Positions 48,491 to 53,796 of a stretch of 53,796 nt of DNA are shown here, piece after piece. The position numbers and the translations under genes were made by a program. The stretch is from Waddliaceae bacterium (GTDB taxonomy: Bacteria > Chlamydiota > Chlamydiia > Chlamydiales > JABHNK01): NCBI GenBank assembly GCA_018694295.1, contig JABHNK010000035.1, forward strand, positions 1-53,796. The letters run 5' to 3'. The notes under the pieces were generated by a model, which did not search any database, had not been told where the DNA came from, and saw only the letters and a list, made by a program, of their open reading frames with translations. How positions within the stretch are numbered: position 1 is the stretch's first letter; every line of letters begins with the position of its first letter.

Positions 48491-49999
48491 TTAATAAGAT
48501 TTTGCGTAAAGGGCGTCGATGGTGGCTTTTTTGCCGCAGACGACGCAGGTGCCTTCGCTGCCGGACTGTTCTGTTGGCAAGCACCGTATCGACACCTTAA
48601 GGTCTGATAATCTATTTTCGCAGGAGTCTTCGCCGCACCATTTTGCATAAACGAAGCCGCCATGGGGCTCAGGTTTATTGGCATTTTTCGGTGTGAAGAA
48701 AGCTTTGAACTCTTCGAAGTCTGCTATATCGGAACGTGAATTCTCTTTTTGCATTTTCAGCGCTTGTTCTAGGTATGTATTCTGTATATCGTCGAGCGTA
48801 GGCACTATAGCAGCGACGATATCGTTGCGAGCTATTATTTCTTTATCTTTATGTCCTTTATCGCGTCGTGCCATACATACGTTATTATTTTCTATATCAC
48901 GAGGTCCTACTTCTATACGTATTGGCATCCCCTTCTTTATCCAGTGCCAATTTTTCTCTCCTCCGCGCATATCTCTGTCATCGACGACGACGGTGACATC
49001 GTGTCCGTGGAAGTTTTGTGCACGGATATCATCGGCGAGGTCGTTAGCATATTTCATTACCGATTCGTTATGCTCTTCTTTTGTGAGGAACGGTATTATC
49101 ACGACCTGTTTTGGGGCGATGCGTGGTGGCAGGCGAAGTCCGTCGTCGTCGCTATGTGTCATTATTACGCCGCCGATGAGACGTGTAGCAACTCCCCAAG
49201 ACGTCATATATACGTGTTTCAGTGCGCCTTCGGTGTCGGAGAATGTTATATCGAAGGCTTTAGCGAAGTTTTGTCCTAGGTAATGCGATGTGCCAGCTTG
49301 TAGAGCTTTACGGTCTTGCATCATAGCTTCCATGGCGTATGTTGTCACGGCACCGGGGAACCTCTCTTGTGGAGTCTTTTCGCCGCATATCACCGGCATA
49401 GCGAGGAAGTCTTTGCAGAAGGTTCTATACTCTTCGAGCATTTTCTCTGCCTCTTCGACGGCTTCTTCTTCTGTGGCGTGTGCGGTATGACCTTCTTGCC
49501 ATAGGAATTCCATCGTTCTTAGGAACATTCTAGTACGCATCTCCCATCTTACGACGTTTGCCCATTGATTTATCAGCATTGGCAGGTCGCGGTGTGAGCG
49601 TATCCATTTCGAGAAGGAGTGTCCTATTATCGTCTCTGATGTTGGGCGTACGACGAGGGGCTCTTCGAGCTCTCCTGCGGGAATGAGTTTGCCGTCTTTA
49701 CCTTCGAGGCGATGGTGTGTTACTATGGCGCATTCTTTTGCGAAGCCTTCGACGTGTGATGCTTCTTTTTCTAGGAAGCTTAGCGGTATGAATAGCGGGA
49801 AGTACACATTTTCGTGTCCGGTGGCTTTGATACGCCTATCAAGTTCTTGCTGTATCTTCTCCCATATTCCATATCCCCATGGTTTTATCACCATACATCC
49901 TCTTACGGGAGAGTTCTCTGCGAGGTCAGCGGCCTTGATAACCTGCTGGTACCACTCGGGATAATCTTCTTGGCGCGTCGGCGTTATTGCTGTCTTCAT
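48491..49999 (-). CDS. proS: Prolyl-tRNA synthetase, archaeal/eukaryote-like type
   Basis: A 502-residue class II synthetase of the short ProRS form (no editing insertion). Motif 2 WEMRTRMFLRTMEFLWQEGHTAHAT and class II motif 3 appear, with the anticodon-binding domain and a zinc-type C-terminus (CRLP... CVVCGKKATIDALYAKSY; CVVCG). This type is usual in archaea and eukaryotes and in some bacteria, unlike the bacterial form with an INS domain that I recall from Chlamydia trachomatis. So it may be an acquired version. Confidence 0.93.
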   Translation of the reverse strand: MKTAITPTRQEDYPEWYQQVIKAADLAENSPVRGCMVIKPWGYGIWEKIQQELDRRIKATGHENVYFPLFIPLSFLEKEASHVEGFAKECAIVTHHRLEGKDGKLIPAGELEEPLVVRPTSETIIGHSFSKWIRSHRDLPMLINQWANVVRWEMRTRMFLRTMEFLWQEGHTAHATEEEAVEEAEKMLEEYRTFCKDFLAMPVICGEKTPQERFPGAVTTYAMEAMMQDRKALQAGTSHYLGQNFAKAFDITFSDTEGALKHVYMTSWGVATRLIGGVIMTHSDDDGLRLPPRIAPKQVVIIPFLTKEEHNESVMKYANDLADDIRAQNFHGHDVTVVVDDRDMRGGEKNWHWIKKGMPIRIEVGPRDIENNNVCMARRDKGHKDKEIIARNDIVAAIVPTLDDIQNTYLEQALKMQKENSRSDIADFEEFKAFFTPKNANKPEPHGGFVYAKWCGEDSCENRLSDLKVSIRCLPTEQSGSEGTCVVCGKKATIDALYAKSY

Positions 50000-50077
50000 C
50001 GAAAGTTCCTATTTTCTTAAAATGGCTTTTACTGTACTATTTTGCTTTTATGATAACAACTTGCGAGATTTTGTACT

Positions 50078-50836
50078 ATGCCTAAGATTCTTCTTGTTAA
50101 CGACGATGGTATCGACGCCCCAGGGCTGAAGCATCTGTGGAACGGACTAAAAGACTTTGGCGATGTCGTCATCGTAGCGCCTAAAGTCGAGCAGTCTGGT
50201 GCAGGCATGGGGATCTCTATCCGCAAGCCCGTAACGTTAGAACGTGTAGAGTGGCCCAACGATGTAGAGGCATGGCGTGTTGGTGGCACTCCTGCCGACT
50301 GTGTAAAGCTTGCCCTTTCTGAAGTTCTTGACTCCCCTCCTGACATCATAGTTTCCGGTATAAACAGTGGTCCAAACTCTGGAAGGAATTGTCTATACAG
50401 CGGAACTATTGGTGGCGTCATCGAAGGAATCTTCCGTGGCATCCCTGGTGTGGCGTTTTCGTGCGCTGATATACACAACCCGAACTATGCCATCGCCGAG
50501 CCTCATATCACCCCTATCGTCCAACATGTCCTCGACCATCCTCTTCCTAAAGGAACGCTTCTGAATATAACAATCCCCAGCACGCCTGCCCGTGGATATA
50601 AACTCGCCAGGCAAGGTTCAGGATATTGGATTGAGGTCGTCGAAAAAGACAAACGCCCCGAAAGTGACATATATTATATGAACGGCAAGAACTTCGAAGT
50701 AGAAGAGCACCCCGACAGCGATATAGCCTTCATTAACGAAGGATTCCTCACCGGCGTCCCTCTTCATGTCAATGAACTCACCGACCACGCCCACCGCAAA
50801 GAACGCCAAGAGTCCTTCGAAGGGTTGTTCGGGTAA
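50078..50836 (+). CDS. surE: 5'-nucleotidase SurE
   Basis: SurE (252 residues) is a metal-dependent nucleotide/polyphosphate phosphatase. LLVNDDGIDAPGL (about 5-17, the DD metal pair) and VSGINSGPNSGRNCLYSGTIGG are intact. It sits between proS (divergent) and a DUF2238 gene. Confidence 0.95.
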   Translation: MPKILLVNDDGIDAPGLKHLWNGLKDFGDVVIVAPKVEQSGAGMGISIRKPVTLERVEWPNDVEAWRVGGTPADCVKLALSEVLDSPPDIIVSGINSGPNSGRNCLYSGTIGGVIEGIFRGIPGVAFSCADIHNPNYAIAEPHITPIVQHVLDHPLPKGTLLNITIPSTPARGYKLARQGSGYWIEVVEKDKRPESDIYYMNGKNFEVEEHPDSDIAFINEGFLTGVPLHVNELTDHAHRKERQESFEGLFG

Positions 50837-50880
50837 TTGGTGAAAGTTAGGGTTCGAGATTAGCACGCAACATCAATTTG

Positions 50881-50927
50881 TCACTGACCTTAAGCGCTAC
50901 TCTCACTTTAGTGGCGTAGCATCAGTT
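50881..50927. repeat. Broken CTGACCTTA repeat
   Basis: CTGACCTTAAGCGCTAC then TCACTTTAGTGGCGTAGCATCAG, similar to the compact element at 36644-36692. It has GCTAC/GTAGC arms around CACTTTAGTG. Confidence 0.55.
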
Positions 50928-51007
50928 TGTCATTGTCATTCTTCATGTCATTATCTATAAGTAACAATAACATCCAATATAGATATAGCAAAGAGGGTTG
51001 GGAATAT

Positions 51008-51625
51008 ATGTATAAAAAAGAAAATATATTTTATTTCGTATGGGTTGCCATATTTTTTATCGTACTTTTATGGTCTTCGATAAATCCATACGATAGGCTT
51101 ACCTGGTTTTTAGAGGCTGGTCCTGCTATGGCAGGATTTTTTGCCATTGCCATCACTTTTCCATATTTCAAGCTCACAAAGCTGTCATATATCTTAATCT
51201 TGTTGCATTGCATCGTTTTAATGGTTGGATCGCATTATACCTATGCAGAGGTTCCGTTATTTAACTGGATACAAGAGGTTTTTAACTCTACTAGAAATGA
51301 CTACGATAAGTTCGGGCATCTATTTCAAGGTTTTGCCCCTGCGATAATCGCAAGGGAATTGCTGATAAGAACCTCCCCTCTTAAACAGAGCAAGTGGTTA
51401 AGTTTTATTGTGGTCTGTATATGCTTAGCGATAAGTGCATTTTATGAGCTTGCAGAGTGGGTTTTCGCTTTGATGTTAGGAGAGTCTGCTGAGTATTTTT
51501 TGAGTATGCAAGGATATATTTGGGACACTCAGGCCGATATGGCATATGCTTTGTTAGGCGCTGTCCTTGCCTTGGTGTTATTGAGCAGATACCATAACAA
51601 ATTATTGAGCAAGATCAACAGATAG
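51008..51625 (+). CDS. DUF2238 (YjdF-like) membrane protein
   Basis: A 205-residue integral membrane protein with about five to six hydrophobic segments. The family hallmarks are present: HYTYAEVPLFNW, DYDKFGHLFQGFAPAIIARE and FYELAEW, with GYIWDTQADMAYALLGA. Function is not known. I use ATG 51008 with AGAGGG upstream; the longer frame to 50927 is unlikely. Confidence 0.87.
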   Translation: MYKKENIFYFVWVAIFFIVLLWSSINPYDRLTWFLEAGPAMAGFFAIAITFPYFKLTKLSYILILLHCIVLMVGSHYTYAEVPLFNWIQEVFNSTRNDYDKFGHLFQGFAPAIIARELLIRTSPLKQSKWLSFIVVCICLAISAFYELAEWVFALMLGESAEYFLSMQGYIWDTQADMAYALLGAVLALVLLSRYHNKLLSKINR

Positions 51626-51710
51626 ACAATAGTTTGTCAAAATGATATATGTGGAAATATATCGCTATCAAAAAAAGTACGGTATCACATATAATGTCAT
51701 TTCAACACAA

Positions 51711-51792
<82 letters not shown>

Positions 51793-51919
51793 TTTCTCCC
51801 CAATAGCTTTTTCTCTATATCACTAATCGCCTCTCTTCTTTTTCATTTTTCAAATTATTTTTATTGCTTCTTCACCGTGAATGATATATTTTGAGAACAT
51901 TATATTCACCATCTAATAT

Positions 51920-53122
51920 ATGGATCCTTTATTAAAACAGCATCTTTCTCAGCCGATAATAAGCCTTCGAACGAGAGAGTTGCACGACACTATATTATAT
52001 GGTGATGACAGTGTAGAAAAAAAGGCTGCTAAAATTTTCAGTCTAATAGCTGAAGGCGCCGACCCTACGATAGGAAATCACTGGGGAGAGTCTGCTTTTC
52101 ACAATGCTTTGGATTCTTATCCTCACAATAAACGTGCTGTTTTCAGGCTGTCGGATCATGTTATAAAAGAAGATTCTCCTTTGCTAAGGGTTTTGCGGTC
52201 GTATCCCAGTGAATATTCACCGTTTCATCTTGAATTTTTTCGTGTCGCCGGTGTTTTAAAGATCGACGCTATAACTATGTCCGAAGCTGCGATAAAAAAG
52301 AGTCATGAAGCTATCATTAGGGGTGCTGAAGGCCTTTCAGGCACGGCTTTTGTCGTAGTATGTGATTATTATAACGACATTCCTTTCGCGTCTCTTGCGG
52401 AGCAGTTTAGCGAAGTATTAGTGGTAAACACTGGAGGTAAGCGTGCGAAAACAATGATTCTTAAAAAAATCGCTACGAGTCTACATCACAAGTTCGAGTT
52501 TTTAAGGGTGGATGTCACGGGCTTTCAGGCCAATATTCTTCAGGAGCTGCGTCATACTCTTGACAACCCCAAAAAAACACAACAGCAGAAAAAAACTTTA
52601 ATTCAGGACATAATTTTTATCTTGGAGCGTTATATTGAGATTTCTCCTAAGGCAATAAGAGACGGACTTAAGCCACCGTCGTATATAGTATCTTCCATGT
52701 TATTGACAAGGCTATTTTCTCCTGTTATACATTATGTTAACTGCCTATTAGACAAACATTATGACGAGACGGGTAGGGATGAGTATAATAAGTATGAGTA
52801 TATTTCGGATAGGGATATTTATAACGAACATCTTGAGAGAACACTGTCGGAGCTAGAGCTGCATATTGAGAAGTGTTATCTTCGGGCTATGAGGGACTTC
52901 GTCGCTCCTGGCGGCAAGGTATGCCTGTCGTACGAAACGGCTTACAAAGACGTAAACAAAGAAGGGACAACAGAAATCTTTCCTGCCGTCGAAGAAGAAG
53001 CTCTCGAAGAAGAGATCAACGCTCTCTTTCATGTAGAAAGGCGCGAAACATGTCCCTTCGGGGCGACCATCGACAGTTTTGACATCTATAAAGCCAATAT
53101 TTTCCTTCTTTATCCGAGATAA
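51920..53122 (+). CDS. Ankyrin-methyltransferase-like protein, degenerate SAM site
   Basis: A 400-residue protein. The first ~65 residues contain an ankyrin-like turn (EGADPTIGNHWGESAFHNAL). Residues about 130-180 align with the methyltransferase core of the next gene, but motif I here reads FVVVCDYYNDIPF instead of the glycine-rich FIPGCGRGMDIPL of the neighbour. Later a post-core APGGKVCLS (about 337-345) is kept, as is usual after motif II in SAM methyltransferases. So it is a methyltransferase fold with a probably dead SAM site. The start follows the tRNA-Leu by 127 nt; no strong RBS is visible. Confidence 0.7.
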   Translation: MDPLLKQHLSQPIISLRTRELHDTILYGDDSVEKKAAKIFSLIAEGADPTIGNHWGESAFHNALDSYPHNKRAVFRLSDHVIKEDSPLLRVLRSYPSEYSPFHLEFFRVAGVLKIDAITMSEAAIKKSHEAIIRGAEGLSGTAFVVVCDYYNDIPFASLAEQFSEVLVVNTGGKRAKTMILKKIATSLHHKFEFLRVDVTGFQANILQELRHTLDNPKKTQQQKKTLIQDIIFILERYIEISPKAIRDGLKPPSYIVSSMLLTRLFSPVIHYVNCLLDKHYDETGRDEYNKYEYISDRDIYNEHLERTLSELELHIEKCYLRAMRDFVAPGGKVCLSYETAYKDVNKEGTTEIFPAVEEEALEEEINALFHVERRETCPFGATIDSFDIYKANIFLLYPR

Positions 53123-53191
53123 AATCTTGTCCTTGTTTTTTTGTCTTTCGAAGTATAAGATTTGCTATCTCCTCAAAAACAAGAAGGCCTT

Positions 53192-53796
53192 ATGGAACCC
53201 ACCACAGCAGCAGCATCGGCAGGCCACAGTTATTGTAGTGATAGACTCTCTACAAAACATTCATTACACGACATTCTTCTTCAGGAAGATCTCTCTATTG
53301 ACGAAAAGGTTGACTCTTTGAGGCGATCTCTTCTCGATGGTGCCGACCCAACAAAAGTCAATGTCGAGGGGGAAACAGCCTTTGAAGTTGCCCTAAGACT
53401 ATTTACCCTAAAACTCGTACCTACAAATATTACAGCCTACAGGGACCCGAGTTTCAGCCTCACAGACTCCCGCATAACCGCCATTCTTCGTTGCTATCCC
53501 TATATTCTCAACCCTTTTTCTCCTAAAGGCCTGCCTTCAGAATCCATCCCTGGAAAGACCTTTGGCACAACAGACCCCCAGTTCTTCACCAAAGCTATCG
53601 AAGAAAGTCACGACGCGATACTACTAGGGGCGCGAGGTCTCAGTGGGAAGGTATTTATTCCAGGATGTGGAAGAGGAATGGACATTCCCCTTAAAGGTCT
53701 GCTAGAGCAGGAATTTGATGAGGCCATCATTGCCGATGTCGACAGAGATGCTTTAGAGGCTGCAATAAAATCGCTTCCTGAGGTGTTAGGTGATAG
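53192..53796 (+). CDS. Ankyrin-methyltransferase-like paralogue, 3' truncated
   Basis: A frame from ATG 53192 (AGAAGG upstream) runs off the window without a stop, so it is longer than 201 residues. It has the same layout as the preceding gene: an ankyrin-like stretch (DGADPTKVNVEGETAFEVAL), then SHDAILLGARGLSGKVFIPG, and a full SAM-binding motif I PGCGRGMDIPL followed by an acidic motif II (IIADVDRD). It is a class I SAM methyltransferase; the substrate is unknown. The pair is a tandem duplication. Confidence 0.75.
   Translation, partial: MEPTTAAASAGHSYCSDRLSTKHSLHDILLQEDLSIDEKVDSLRRSLLDGADPTKVNVEGETAFEVALRLFTLKLVPTNITAYRDPSFSLTDSRITAILRCYPYILNPFSPKGLPSESIPGKTFGTTDPQFFTKAIEESHDAILLGARGLSGKVFIPGCGRGMDIPLKGLLEQEFDEAIIADVDRDALEAAIKSLPEVLGD

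Overview
The window looks like a piece of chromosome from an environmental chlamydia (phylum Chlamydiota; a Waddlia/Simkania-like or uncultured lineage). This is inferred from gene content. The block diadenylate cyclase - YbbR - glycosyltransferase - LpxL/HtrB acyltransferase recalls the Chlamydia order ybbP-ybbR-htrB. There is also an RsbU-type PP2C phosphatase with a sensor domain, a protein with an Inc-like bilobed hydrophobic segment, a kinase-fold protein with a degraded catalytic loop, and several large proteins without obvious housekeeping roles that could be host-directed. No database search was possible.

Layout. 1-5.7 kb: end of an unknown gene, two minus-strand unknowns (one made of helical repeats), then a coupled plus-strand pair (758 and 256 aa), the first with repeated W-centred motifs and an HSSFL/SGHY module like that of plant IQM proteins. 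5.8-24 kb: mostly housekeeping (HU, TyrS, Nif3-like, RpiA, DUF151 nuclease, MurB-PHP-FolC, NusB, CdaA-YbbR-GT-HtrB, RsmE, DUF192, RlmN, TtcA, SEC-C protein). 24.07-24.27 kb: tRNA-Thr and tRNA-Tyr. 24.27-35.0 kb: an accretion zone in which a 34-bp sequence ending in the last 13 bases of tRNA-Tyr occurs five times and divides the DNA into cargo modules: RsgA; Fic; HigBA + DnaQ-like exonuclease + Smr; a membrane protein; CvfB + Fe-alcohol dehydrogenase + cold-shock protein + FAD oxidoreductase. No integrase gene is in the window. 35-51 kb: RlmB, a TauE-family permease, an ABC-F ATPase, the pseudokinase-like protein, TrmH, a host-attachment-family protein, the Inc-like protein, two lipoproteins, the RsbU-like phosphatase, ProRS, SurE and a DUF2238 protein. 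51.7-53.8 kb: tRNA-Leu and a tandem pair of ankyrin-methyltransferase-like paralogues, the second running off the window.

The core operons join envelope and second-messenger work (c-di-AMP synthesis with its YbbR partner, lipopolysaccharide glycosylation and acylation; MurB with FolC) and tRNA/rRNA modification (RsmE, RlmN, TtcA, RlmB, TrmH). Many adjacent genes overlap by ATGA/GTGA, so they are probably translationally coupled.

Intergenic DNA is rich in small repeats: 7-bp tandem repeats and related palindromes that often supply the stop codon of the neighbouring gene, a ~340-420 bp repeat with nested inverted ends, and a 392-bp MITE-like insertion with 18-bp perfect terminal inverted repeats and a TATAA duplication. 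The tRNA-Tyr cassette array is the best candidate for an undescribed system; the HSSFL/SGHY repeat protein, the kinase-like and Inc-like proteins, and the stop-codon-donating repeats follow.
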